Source: Streptomyces sp. SUK 48
GTDB lineage: Bacteria > Actinomycetota > Actinomycetes > Streptomycetales > Streptomycetaceae
Length of the DNA: 64,000 bases
Reading direction: 5' to 3'
Assembly (NCBI RefSeq): GCF_009650765.1
Contig: NZ_CP045740.1
Coordinates: 3,572,001 to 3,636,000, forward strand
The translations under genes and the position numbers were made by a program. The notes beneath the pieces are model-generated. The model worked only from the letters and a program-made list of their open reading frames with translations. It ran no database searches and was not told where the DNA came from. The number at the start of each line of letters is the position of its first letter. The first letter of the stretch is position 1. This document shows positions 7,754 through 16,167 of the stretch, piece after piece.

Positions 7754-9133
7754 ATGTCGCTGACCTATGACGTTCGCCTCTACTCCATCGAGATCCGCAA
7801 GGACCGCCCGAAGCCATACCGCGTCCGGTGGCTGGTCGGGGCGAACAAGCACTCCAAGAGCTACACCCTCAAAGTTCAGGCGGACGGGCGCCGTTCGGAA
7901 CTGATGTCCGCCATTCGACGCGGCGACCAGTTCGATGAAGAGACGGGGCTGCCCGTCTCCGAACTGCGGGCGAAGCAGGGTTCCGTCACCTGGTACGAGC
8001 ACTGCCGCACCTATGTTGACCGCAAATGGGCGCTGGCCCCGGCGAAGTCGCGGAAGAACTACGCGGACGCGCTGGCGACCATCACGCCGGCGCTCGTGAA
8101 GACGAAGACGGGCATGCCCGATGCCGCCCTCATGCGACGCGCCCTCTACGGGTGGGCGTTCAACCGGAAGCGGTGGAGCGAGACCCCGCCGGACGACGTC
8201 GCCCGCGCCCTCGCGTGGGTCGCCAAGCATTCGCTGTCGGTGTCCGCTCTGGAAGACCCCGCGACCGTGCGCCTCGCCCTTGATGCCCTGGCTCTGCGTC
8301 TGGACGGGAAGTCGGCGGCACCGCGCACGGCCAAGCGCAAACGGGCATGCTTGAGCGATGTCCTCGGGCTGGCAGTGGAACAGCAGTACTTCTCCCTACC
8401 GGTCAACCCGCTGACGACCGTGAAATGGACCGCCCCGAAGTCCGTGGAGGAAGTGGACCCCGAAAGCGTTGCGAACCCCCGCCAGGTGCGCGCCCTCTTG
8501 GCCGGGGTTCGCGAACAGGGGCTCCGCGGGCGGCATCTGGAAGCCTTCTTCGGGTGCCTGTACTACGCGGCCATGCGCCCTGCTGAGGCAACCGCACTTC
8601 GTGCGGCTCAGTGTCACCTTCCGGAGACGGGGTGGGGAACGCTCACCCTGCGACAGGGCGTTGTCCGGGCCGGACGGAGTTGGACGGACGACGGGTCAGC
8701 GCATGAGACCCGCCACCTGAAGGCGAGGGCCAAGAAGGACTCCCGGCCGGTGCCCATCCCGCCGCACTTCGTTCGCATGCTGCGCGAGCACATCGCCACG
8801 CAGGGCACCGCGCCTGACGGCCGGCTCTTCCGGACCAACCGCAATGGCCTGCTGCAAGAGACCGGATATGGGGAGGTATGGGCGAAGGCGCGCCAGGACG
8901 TGCTGAGCGAGGCGGAGACAGCCTCCCTGCTGGCCCGCCGCCCCTACGACCTTCGGCACGCCGGGGTGTCGTTCTGGCTCAGTTCCGGGGTGGACGCGAT
9001 GGAGTGCGCCCGTCGCGCCGGGCACAGCATCGCGGTGCTGCACAAGGTGTACGCCAAGGTGCTGGACCAGACCCGGGAGCGGGCGAACAGCCGGATCGAC
9101 GCGGCCCTCCGGGAGTGGAACGAGCCGGAGTGA
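7754..9133 (+). CDS. int: tyrosine recombinase integrase of the AICE
   Basis: A 459-residue site-specific recombinase. An N-terminal arm-binding region and a SAM-like core-binding domain (about residues 75-190) precede the catalytic domain. Catalytic residues visible are Arg I in CLYYAAMRPAEATALR, Lys in KAKKDSRPVPIP, the H-x-x-R equivalent in PYDLRHAGVSFWL, H in GHSIAVLHKVY and the nucleophile Tyr in HKVYAKVLD (about residue 432). The start at ATG 7754 follows GGAG at five bases; the open frame continues upstream through the hairpin but has no support there. It reads toward tRNA-Tyr, 174 bases away, which should be its attachment site. Confidence 0.93.
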   Translation: MSLTYDVRLYSIEIRKDRPKPYRVRWLVGANKHSKSYTLKVQADGRRSELMSAIRRGDQFDEETGLPVSELRAKQGSVTWYEHCRTYVDRKWALAPAKSRKNYADALATITPALVKTKTGMPDAALMRRALYGWAFNRKRWSETPPDDVARALAWVAKHSLSVSALEDPATVRLALDALALRLDGKSAAPRTAKRKRACLSDVLGLAVEQQYFSLPVNPLTTVKWTAPKSVEEVDPESVANPRQVRALLAGVREQGLRGRHLEAFFGCLYYAAMRPAEATALRAAQCHLPETGWGTLTLRQGVVRAGRSWTDDGSAHETRHLKARAKKDSRPVPIPPHFVRMLREHIATQGTAPDGRLFRTNRNGLLQETGYGEVWAKARQDVLSEAETASLLARRPYDLRHAGVSFWLSSGVDAMECARRAGHSIAVLHKVYAKVLDQTRERANSRIDAALREWNEPE

Positions 9134-9254
9134 TCATCCTCTCCCCCGGGGGACACCTGGGGGACACGCACTGACTGACGTCGGGAAACGGGCGGTACGA
9201 GGTGAGACACGACCGGGCTTCGTCCACACCGAATCGAACGGGTGCCGACAATGA

Positions 9255-9299
9255 GAAACCCCCTCCTACCTGCCGTATCGGCTGGTAGGAGGGGGTTTC
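9255..9299. terminator. bidirectional terminator between int and tRNA-Tyr
   Basis: A 16-bp perfect stem: 9255-9270 pairs with 9284-9299 around a 13-nt loop. The stem ends in AAA on the left and TTT on the right, so it can stop transcription arriving from the integrase and from the convergent tRNA gene. It ends eight bases before the tRNA 3' end. Confidence 0.88.
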
Positions 9300-9307
9300 C
9301 CTCACTG

Positions 9308-9389
9308 TGGCGGCGCCAGGATTCGAACCTGGGAAGGCTGAGCCGGCAGATTTACAGTCTGCTCCCTTTGGCCGCTCGGGCACACCGCC
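9308..9389 (-). tRNA. tRNA-Tyr (anticodon GTA), AICE attachment target
   Basis: On the minus strand the sequence starts GGCGGTG (9389-9383) and closes with CGCCGCC plus discriminator A at 9308, a complete acceptor stem. The anticodon loop reads CTGTAAA, giving GTA (Tyr); a long variable arm is present, as expected for a class II tRNA, and the T-loop reads GGTTCGAATCC. CCA is not encoded. The 82-nt gene is intact, so the AICE restored it on integration; the att core must include its 3' part. The 3' end faces the integrase gene. Confidence 0.95.
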
Positions 9390-9613
9390 AAGTTTGCCGC
9401 CAATCGAACCCGCTTTCGGCGGTGTTCCCTGGCAACGACGTAAACAATACCCGATCCGCAGGGGTGCTTCGCCACCCGGTTGATCTCCAGCCCTCGGGGC
9501 CCGGGGTGACTAGGCTGGGGCGGATGCGGCCCGGCAGGATGCCGGGCCCGGCGGCCGCCGCAGCGCACGCCGGTACGCACCGACACGCACCCCGATACAA
9601 GGAGCCACAGGAC

Positions 9614-10102
9614 ATGGCCGACTCCAGTTTCGACATCGTCTCGAAGGTCGAGCGGCAGGAGGTCGACAACGCCCTCAACCAGGCCGCCAAGGAGATCTCC
9701 CAGCGCTACGACTTCAAGGGCGTCGGCGCCTCGATCGCGTGGTCCGGGGAGAAGATCCTCATGGAGGCGAACTCCGAGGAGCGGGTCAAGGCCGTCCTCG
9801 ACGTCTTCCAGTCCAAGCTGATCAAGCGGGGCATCTCGCTGAAGGCGCTGGACGCGGGCGAGCCCCAGCTGTCCGGCAAGGAGTACAAGATCTTCGCCTC
9901 CATCGAGGAGGGCATCTCCCAGGAGAACGCCAAGAAGGTGGCGAAGATCATCCGCGACGAGGGTCCCAAGGGCATCAAGGCCCAGGTCCAGGGCGACGAA
10001 CTGCGCGTCAGCTCCAAGAGCCGCGACGACCTCCAGGTCGTGATCGCCCTCCTGAAGGGCAAGGACTTCGACTTCGCGCTCCAGTTCGTGAACTACCGGT
10101 AG
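9614..10102 (+). CDS. YajQ family nucleotide-binding protein
   Basis: A 162-residue protein matching YajQ along its whole usual length ([20 protein letters not shown] at the start and [10 protein letters not shown] at the end). The family has two ferredoxin-like domains, binds nucleotides, and has been reported to bind cyclic di-GMP in Xanthomonas and Pseudomonas; its role in Streptomyces is unknown. ATG 9614 has AAGGAG at 9599-9604. It reads away from tRNA-Tyr and ends before a terminator hairpin. Confidence 0.92.
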   Translation: MADSSFDIVSKVERQEVDNALNQAAKEISQRYDFKGVGASIAWSGEKILMEANSEERVKAVLDVFQSKLIKRGISLKALDAGEPQLSGKEYKIFASIEEGISQENAKKVAKIIRDEGPKGIKAQVQGDELRVSSKSRDDLQVVIALLKGKDFDFALQFVNYR

Positions 10103-10123
10103 GAACCGGGAGGCGAACGGAGA

Positions 10124-10156
10124 GAAGGGTGGGGCCCCTGCGGGCGCCCACCCTTC
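10124..10156. terminator. terminator between convergent yajQ and GlsB-like genes
   Basis: GAAGGGTGGG (10124-10133) pairs with CCCACCCTTC (10147-10156) across a 13-nt GC-rich loop. It separates two convergent genes and can serve both. Confidence 0.75.
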
Positions 10157-10175
10157 CGTGCTGCGGGGGCAGTGC

Positions 10176-10445
10176 TCAGCTGCGGCGGGAGTTGCCGAAG
10201 ACCAGCCGGTAGGCGATCAGGAGCACCAGCGAACCGCCGATGGCCGCCACCCACGTGGCGCCGTCGAAGAAGTGCTTGCTGACCGGGTGGTCGAGCCAGC
10301 GGGACGAGATCCAGCCACCGACGAACGCGCCCAGGATGCCGATGACGGTCGTGCCCAGGAGACCGCCGGGGTCGCGCCCCGGCAGCAGGAACTTGGCTAT
10401 GGCTCCGGCCAGCAGCCCCAGAATGATCCAAGCGATGATGCCCAT
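10176..10445 (-). CDS. GlsB/YeaQ/YmgE family small membrane protein
   Basis: An 89-residue protein with three hydrophobic segments (about residues 3-20, 29-46 and 63-82) and the glycine-rich LPGRDPGGLLGTTVIGILGA typical of the transglycosylase-associated (GlsB/YeaQ) family. These proteins are common, stress-associated inner-membrane proteins of uncertain biochemical role. The gene stands alone, convergent to yajQ. Confidence 0.85.
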   Translation of the reverse strand: MGIIAWIILGLLAGAIAKFLLPGRDPGGLLGTTVIGILGAFVGGWISSRWLDHPVSKHFFDGATWVAAIGGSLVLLIAYRLVFGNSRRS

Positions 10446-10716
10446 AGCGCCAACCCTGCCCTTTCGCGCCCAGTGCGCACAGCCTCGTCCGTGAGTTCTT
10501 GGTGAGGATCAGCAGTCCGCCGTGCGCGCGTCCGTGCCGTCTCGGTGAACAGGACGCCGGCAAACCTCTGCCTGGTTGCCGGCCGTCGGTCGGGTGTTCG
10601 TCCCGGATCGTTCCCGATCTCGCCACAGAGGCTCTTCGGTACTGCTCGTAGGGTGTGATCAGCTGATACTTGTGCCAGCAGGGAAACCCGGCGCAGTGAC
10701 CTGAGAGGTGCCGATC

Positions 10717-11118
10717 ATGAAGGTGTTCAACCTGCTGCTCAACATTCTGTGGCTGCTCTTCTGCGGCATCTGGCTGTCGATCGGCTATCTGATCGCCGCG
10801 CTGATCTGCTTCGTCCTAATCCTCACGATCCCGTTCGGCGTCGCCTCCCTGCGTATCGCCGGGTTCGTGCTCTGGCCGTTCGGGCGGACCACCGTGGAAC
10901 GACCGGGCGCCGGCGCCGGATCGGTCGTCGGCAACGTCATCTGGGTGATCTTCGCGGGCTGGTGGCTCGCCCTGGGGCACCTGATCACCAGCATCCCGCT
11001 CTTCCTGTCGATCATCGGCATCCCCTTCGGCTGGGCCAACCTGAAGCTCATCCCGATCTCGCTGATGCCGCTGGGCCGCGAGGTCGTCCGCTCGGACCAG
11101 GGGTTCGGCGGCCGCTGA
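10717..11118 (+). CDS. YccF domain membrane protein
   Basis: A 133-residue membrane protein built from two YccF-type halves. Each half has a hydrophobic hairpin followed by an IPFG motif (LTIPFGVASLRI and IIGIPFGWANLKL) and an arginine-ending turn (WPFGR, MPLGR). ATG 10717 follows GAGAGG (10703-10708); GTG 10708 is a possible but weaker start. The molecular function is not known. It is monocistronic, with a 271-bp upstream region shared divergently with the GlsB-like gene. Confidence 0.83.
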   Translation: MKVFNLLLNILWLLFCGIWLSIGYLIAALICFVLILTIPFGVASLRIAGFVLWPFGRTTVERPGAGAGSVVGNVIWVIFAGWWLALGHLITSIPLFLSIIGIPFGWANLKLIPISLMPLGREVVRSDQGFGGR

Positions 11119-11239
11119 TCGATGTGCGGGGGCGCCGTACCTCCGGAATCATCGCTACGGGGGCGGTGACGACGGGGGCACGGACGCCTGTCCAGGCTTG
11201 GGGGAAGCGCACATCCCGGCATCCGTACGGAGTTCTCAG

Positions 11240-11797
11240 ATGCCCAGGAATCACATCGGCCCGACGACCGCCACCTCACCGTCGGCCACCCGGCAGGGGG
11301 CCGGCCGTACGGGGGTGAGCGCGGCGGACTGCGGGCTGCTGCTGCTCCGGCTGACCTTCGGGCTGTTTCTCGCGGGGCACGGGGCCCAGAAGCTCTTCGG
11401 ACTGTTCGGCGGTCCGGGGCTGACGGCCACCGGCAAGGGGTTCGAGTCGCTCGGCTACCGCCCCGGCAAGCTCTTCGCCGCGATCGGCGGCCTCTCCGAG
11501 TTCCTCGGCGGCCTCGGCCTCGCCGCCGGGCTGTTCGTACCGCTCGTGGCCGCCGCGATCGTGGGCGTGATGATCAACGCCATGGTCACCGTGAGCGCCG
11601 CCCACGGGGTGTGGGTGGACAAGGGCGGGGTGGAGTACAACATCTGCATCGCCGTCGTCGCCCTCGCGGTCGCGGCCATCGGGCCCGGCCGGCTCGCCCT
11701 GGACCGCTTCTTCCGCTGGGGGAACGGCGGCTGGCCGCAGGCCGCCTTCGCCCTGGTGCTCGGCGGCTTGGGGGCGGCGCTCGCGCTGGCCCTGTGA
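11240..11797 (+). CDS. DoxX family membrane protein
   Basis: A 185-residue protein with four predicted membrane helices: LLLRLTFGLFLAGHGAQKLFG, the helix after FAAIGGLSEFLGG, the VGVMINAMVTV helix and the C-terminal YNICIAVVALAVAAIG region. The GHGAQKLFG motif in the first helix is characteristic of DoxX proteins, linked in other actinobacteria to redox stress (the mycobacterial membrane oxidoreductase complex). ATG 11240 has GGAG seven bases upstream. The specific role here is unknown. Confidence 0.85.
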   Translation: MPRNHIGPTTATSPSATRQGAGRTGVSAADCGLLLLRLTFGLFLAGHGAQKLFGLFGGPGLTATGKGFESLGYRPGKLFAAIGGLSEFLGGLGLAAGLFVPLVAAAIVGVMINAMVTVSAAHGVWVDKGGVEYNICIAVVALAVAAIGPGRLALDRFFRWGNGGWPQAAFALVLGGLGAALALAL

Positions 11798-11884
11798 GGC
11801 CGGCGGTGCCCGGGACCGGGGCCGGGCCTGGTGGGGGCCGTACCGGGGTGATCGGTACGGCCCCCGGTGAAGGTCGTACCGGCC

Positions 11885-12748
11885 TCACAGACCGCGGCCG
11901 GCCATGCCCTCCAGGCGCTGGATCCGCTCCGCCATCGGCGGGTGCGTGGAGAACATCTTCGACAGGCCCTGCCCCGGCCGGAACGGGTTCGCGATCATCA
12001 TGTGGCTCGCGGTCTCGATCCGCGGCTCGGGGGGCAGCGGCAGCTGCTGGGTGCCCGTCTCCAGCTTGCGCAGGGCGCTCGCGAGGGCCAGCGGGTCGCC
12101 GGTGAGCTGGGCGCCCGAGGCGTCCGCCTCGTACTCCCGGGAGCGGCTGATGGCCAGCTGGATCAGCGTGGCGGCGAGCGGGCCCAGGATCATGATCAGG
12201 AGCATGCCGAGCAGGCCGGGGCCCTCGTCGTCGTCCGAGCGGCCGATCGGGATCAGCCAGGCGAAGTTCACCAGGAACATGATCACCGAGGCGAGCGCGC
12301 CGGCCACCGAGGAGATGAGGATGTCCCGGTTGTAGACATGGCTCAGTTCGTGCCCGATGACGCCGCGCAGCTCGCGCTCGTCCAGCAGGCGCATGATGCC
12401 CTCGGTGCAGCACACCGCGGCATTGCGCGGGTTGCGGCCCGTGGCGAAGGCGTTCGGGGCCTCCGTCGGGGAGATGTAGAGCCGGGGCATGGGCTGGCGG
12501 GCCTGTGTGGACAGCTCCCGGACCATCCGGTAGAGCGCCGGGGCCTCGAACTCGCTCACCGGGCGGGCCCGCATCGCGCGCAGGGCCAGCTTGTCGCTGT
12601 TCCAGTACGCGTACGCGTTCGTGCCGAGGGCGATCAGGACCGCCACGATCAGCCCGGTGCGGCCGAAGAAGCTGCCGATGACGATGATGAGCGCCGACAG
12701 TCCCCCGAGGAGTACTGCGGTCCTGAGCCCGTTGTGCCGGCGGTGCAC
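11885..12748 (-). CDS. htpX: HtpX-type membrane zinc metalloprotease (M48)
   Basis: A 287-residue membrane protease for quality control of membrane proteins. It begins at GTG 12748, preceded by GGAGGG; a longer in-frame start at 12805 lacks a site. Two N-terminal membrane helices (about 10-28 and 30-46) precede the catalytic domain with the zinc motif HELSH (133-137) and the third ligand in SREYEAD. Two more hydrophobic stretches lie between these (about 147-170 and 180-200). The end [14 protein letters not shown] is a family hallmark. It is on the same strand as the second nuo operon, 225 bp downstream of its last gene. Confidence 0.93.
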   Translation of the reverse strand: MHRRHNGLRTAVLLGGLSALIIVIGSFFGRTGLIVAVLIALGTNAYAYWNSDKLALRAMRARPVSEFEAPALYRMVRELSTQARQPMPRLYISPTEAPNAFATGRNPRNAAVCCTEGIMRLLDERELRGVIGHELSHVYNRDILISSVAGALASVIMFLVNFAWLIPIGRSDDDEGPGLLGMLLIMILGPLAATLIQLAISRSREYEADASGAQLTGDPLALASALRKLETGTQQLPLPPEPRIETASHMMIANPFRPGQGLSKMFSTHPPMAERIQRLEGMAGRGL

Positions 12749-12973
12749 GGTACGCCCTCCAAGTGGTACAGCAGGGACCCTTCGGTCCAGTGGACCCTCC
12801 CGCACTGGTCAACGCCAGGCGGCGGTCACGAGTTCCCAGGTGGGCGGGGGCGGACACGGCGGCCGTACGGGTGAAGGGAGCCCCGCGCGTGCTCGCGGGG
12901 CCCCGGTGGGCCGTTGCCGGAGAGGGCGGCGGACCGCCTCGGAGGAGCCCGCCGGCGTCCCCCGAAGCTCTGC

Positions 12974-14590
12974 TCAGAAGAGCCCGGTGGCCGCGAACCG
13001 CAGGACCAGCTGGGGCGCCCCGGACAGGGCGATGCCCGCCACCCCGGCGAGGGTGATCGCGGCCGTGAGCGGGGCCGGGATCCGGCGCCGGACGGCCTCG
13101 CCCTCGGGGGCGCGGAACAGCAGGGCCGTCCACTGGAGGTAGTAGAAGAGGGCGATCACCACGTTGACGGCCATGACGACCGCGAGCCAGCCGAGGCCCG
13201 CGTCGACGGCCGCCGAGAACACGGTGACCTTGGCGAACAGGCCGATGATCCCGGGCGGCAGGCCCGCCAGGCAGAGCAGGAAGAAGGCCATCAGGAGGGC
13301 CGTCACCGGATGGGTGGCGTACAGGCCCCGGTAGTCGGAGATCCGGTTCCCGGCGCGACTGCGGCCCACCACGGCGGCCACCGCGAACGCGCCGAGGTTC
13401 ACGGCGGCGTACATGAGGGCGTACGCGACGGTGGAACCGATGGCCTTCTGCGGGTCCTTGGCGTACCCGGCCGCCGCGATCGGTACGAGGAGATAGCCGG
13501 CCTGGCCGACGGAGGACCAGGCGAGCAGTCGTACGGCACTGCGGGCGCGCGTGGCCTGCTGGCGCAGCGCGCCGACGTTGCCGACGGTCATGGTGAGCGC
13601 GGCCAGGACGGCGAGCGCGGGCCCCCAGACGTCGGCGTACGACGGGAACGCCACCACGGTGACGAGGATCAGGCCGGAGAAACCGACCGCCTTGCCGACG
13701 ACGGACAGGTAGGCGGCGACGGGCAGCGGCGCGCCCACGTAGGTGTCGGGCACCCAGAAGTGGAAGGGCACGGCGGCCGTCTTGAAGGCGAAGCCGATCA
13801 GGGTGAGGACGACGCCGGTCTGGGCCAGGGTGTGCAGTTGGCCGGGGGTGTCCGGAAGTCGCTGCGCCACCTGGGTGAGGTAGAGGGTTCCGGTGGAGGC
13901 GTAGACGAAGCTGACGCCCATCAGGCTGACCGCGGTGGCGGTGACCGAGGACAGGAAGAACTTCAGGGCGGCCTCGGCGGACCGCCCGTCGCCGTGCCGG
14001 ATGCCGACGAGCGCGAAGGCGGGCAGGGAGGCGACCTCCAGGGCCACGATCAGGGTGGCCAGGTCGCGGGCGGCGGGCAGCAGGGCGGCGCCGGCCGTGG
14101 CGGACAGCAGCAGGAACCAGAACTCGCCGGGCGGGACGCGTCGCCGGTCGTCGTCCAGGGTGGTGATCGACAGCAGGGCCGCGAGCAGGGCGCCGCCGAG
14201 GACCAGGAGCTGGATGACGAGGGTGAAGTGGTCGGCGGTGTAACTGCACGCGCGCGCGGCGCCGGTGCCGGTCCCGGTCAGGCAGAAGGTGGCGCGGTCG
14301 CCGTCCAGGAGAGGCAGCAGCATCAGCGCGGCGGCGGCGAGTGAGGCGACCGAGATCCAGCCGAGGAGGTTCTTGCGGTCCTCCGGCAGGAAGAGATCGG
14401 CGACGAGCACGCCGAGCGCCACGACGGCGGCGATCAGGGGCGGGGCGACGGCGAGCCAGTCGACGGACTGGACCAGTGAGGCGGCGGACGCGGCGAGGGG
14501 CTGGGCGAAGGGCTGGGCGAGGGAGTGGGCCAACGGCGCGGCGGACCCGGCGGCCTCGGCGAGCGGCTGGGCGAAGGGCTGGGCGCTCAT
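12974..14590 (-). CDS. nuoN: NADH-quinone oxidoreductase subunit N, second locus
   Basis: A 538-residue antiporter-like membrane subunit of the complex I proton-pumping arm and the last gene of the partial nuo operon. Many hydrophobic helices, the key lysine helices (FAFKTAAVPFHFWVPDTYVG) and the broken-helix region are recognisable. The N-terminal ~40 residues are unusual: they repeat FAQPLA-type units (AQPFAQPLA twice, LAHSLA) encoded by repeated GGGCTGGGCGA-like DNA, so the true start could be further in, near LVQSVDWL. The ATG at 14590 overlaps the nuoM stop (ATGA). Confidence 0.88.
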   Translation of the reverse strand: MSAQPFAQPLAEAAGSAAPLAHSLAQPFAQPLAASAASLVQSVDWLAVAPPLIAAVVALGVLVADLFLPEDRKNLLGWISVASLAAAALMLLPLLDGDRATFCLTGTGTGAARACSYTADHFTLVIQLLVLGGALLAALLSITTLDDDRRRVPPGEFWFLLLSATAGAALLPAARDLATLIVALEVASLPAFALVGIRHGDGRSAEAALKFFLSSVTATAVSLMGVSFVYASTGTLYLTQVAQRLPDTPGQLHTLAQTGVVLTLIGFAFKTAAVPFHFWVPDTYVGAPLPVAAYLSVVGKAVGFSGLILVTVVAFPSYADVWGPALAVLAALTMTVGNVGALRQQATRARSAVRLLAWSSVGQAGYLLVPIAAAGYAKDPQKAIGSTVAYALMYAAVNLGAFAVAAVVGRSRAGNRISDYRGLYATHPVTALLMAFFLLCLAGLPPGIIGLFAKVTVFSAAVDAGLGWLAVVMAVNVVIALFYYLQWTALLFRAPEGEAVRRRIPAPLTAAITLAGVAGIALSGAPQLVLRFAATGLF

Positions 14591-16161
14591 CGGGTGCCTC
14601 CTGCGAGCAGCTGGTGCACGGCCGGGTCGGTCAGTCCGAGCAGCGCCCGCGGCCACAGTCCGGCGACGACGGTCAGGGCGACGAGCGGGGTCCAGGCCGC
14701 GAACTCGTAAGCCTGGACGTCGGCGAGCTTCGGGACCTCGCGTTCGGCGCCGCCCATGCAGACCCGGCGGACCACGATCAGCATGTACGCGGCCGTCAGC
14801 AGGGTGCCGAACGCGCCGATCGCCATGAAGGTGAGGAAGGCGGGGCGGCTGAGGCCCGCCGCGGGCTGGAACGCGCCGAACAGGGAGAGCATCTCGCCCC
14901 AGAACCCGGCGAGTCCGGGCAGCCCGAGGGAGGCCACGGCACCGAAGGCGAGCAGGCCGCCGAGGCGGGGCGCCTTGCCGTACAGGGCGAGGCCGGTCTC
15001 CTCCGCCAGGGTGTCGAGGTCGGTGCTGCCGGTGCGCTCCTTGAGGGCGCCGACCAGGAAGAACAGCAGGCCGGTGATGAGGCCGTGGGCGATGTTGGCG
15101 AACAGGGCGCCGTTCACACCGGTCGGGGTCATGGTGGCGATGCCGAGGAGGACGAAGCCCATGTGGCCGACGGAGGAGTAGGCGATCAGCCGCTTGAGGT
15201 CGCCCTTCGCGCCCCGCCTGGCCAGCGCCAGACAGGCCAGAGACCCGTAGATGATCCCGACCACGGCGAAGGCGGCGAGGTACGGCGCGAAGGTGTGGAA
15301 GCCGTGCGGCGCGACCGGCAGCAGGATCCGTACCAACCCGTACGTGCCCATCTTCAGCAGGACACCGGCCAGCAGCACCGAGCCGACGGTCGGCGCGGAG
15401 GTGTGGGCGTCGGGCAGCCAGCTGTGCAGCGGCCACATCGGGGTCTTGACCGCGAGCCCGAGACCGATCGCCAGAACGGCGATGACCTGCACGGACGTGG
15501 TCAGGGACCGGCCGTTGTCAGTGGCGAGTGCCACCATGTCGAACGTGCCCGCCTTGATTCCGATCAGGAGCAGGCCGAGCAGCATCACGACGGAGCCGAG
15601 CAGCGTGAACAGGATGAACTTCCACGCGGCCCGGGTCCGCCCCGCACCGCCCCAGCGGGCGATGAGGAAGTACATCGGGATCAGCACGGTCTCGAACGCG
15701 AGGAAGAACAGCAGCAGATCGAGCACGGCGAAGGTCGCGAGCGTGCCGGTCTCCAGCAGGAGCAGCAGGGCGACGAACGCCTTCGGGGACGGGCCCGCGG
15801 GCGGCTTGAAGTAGGAGTAGAGCGCGCACAGGAAGGTCAGCAGCGCGGTCAGTACGAGGAGGGGGAGCGAGATGCCGTCGACGCCGAGGTGGATCCGCAC
15901 GTCGAGCGCGGGAATCCAGCTGATGTCGGTCGTGGCCTGCATCCTCGACGGATGGTGGTGGTCGAAGCCGAGCGCGAGCAGGATCGCGGCGGCGAGGATC
16001 ACCCCGGTCACGGTGACGCCGTGGCGCAGCACGGACCGCTCGGGCGACTTCCCCTTCAGTCCGGGCGGTGCCGGCAGGAGGGCGGCGACGGCACCGATGA
16101 GCGGGCCGACGACGATCAATGCGAGAAGGACCCGCATCACGGACTCGTTGATATCGATCAC
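14587..16161 (-). CDS. nuoM: NADH-quinone oxidoreductase subunit M, second locus
   Basis: A 524-residue antiporter-like subunit of the membrane arm. Family features include a conserved glutamate in FLAFETVLIPMYFLI, KTPMWPLHSWLPDAHTSAP with the pumping lysine region, and AYSSVGHMGFVLLG. It starts at GTG 16161, just after the nuoL stop, and overlaps nuoN by 4 bases at its end. Within the operon it is one of three Mrp-like pumping subunits (L, M and N), so the proton-pumping arm is complete. Confidence 0.93.
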   Translation of the reverse strand: MIDINESVMRVLLALIVVGPLIGAVAALLPAPPGLKGKSPERSVLRHGVTVTGVILAAAILLALGFDHHHPSRMQATTDISWIPALDVRIHLGVDGISLPLLVLTALLTFLCALYSYFKPPAGPSPKAFVALLLLLETGTLATFAVLDLLLFFLAFETVLIPMYFLIARWGGAGRTRAAWKFILFTLLGSVVMLLGLLLIGIKAGTFDMVALATDNGRSLTTSVQVIAVLAIGLGLAVKTPMWPLHSWLPDAHTSAPTVGSVLLAGVLLKMGTYGLVRILLPVAPHGFHTFAPYLAAFAVVGIIYGSLACLALARRGAKGDLKRLIAYSSVGHMGFVLLGIATMTPTGVNGALFANIAHGLITGLLFFLVGALKERTGSTDLDTLAEETGLALYGKAPRLGGLLAFGAVASLGLPGLAGFWGEMLSLFGAFQPAAGLSRPAFLTFMAIGAFGTLLTAAYMLIVVRRVCMGGAEREVPKLADVQAYEFAAWTPLVALTVVAGLWPRALLGLTDPAVHQLLAGGTR

Positions 16162-16167
16162 GCCTGC

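Larger units (their letters stand above)
1..9307. mobile_element. AICE (SLP1/pSAM2-type integrative conjugative element), right-hand part
   Basis: The block has the gene set and order of actinomycete integrative and conjugative elements: traB-type translocase, SpdB-like membrane protein, prim-pol, P4-type Rep, excisionase-like HTH protein and tyrosine integrase, all on the plus strand and ending beside the 3' end of tRNA-Tyr. The integrase reads toward the tRNA, as expected for an element integrated by recombination within the tRNA 3' end. No second copy of the tRNA 3' end is visible, so the opposite att site and the left-hand genes (regulators, remaining spread genes) must lie beyond position 1. 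From memory, SLP1 of S. coelicolor uses the same tRNA. The exact right boundary within the att core is not defined here. Confidence 0.88.
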
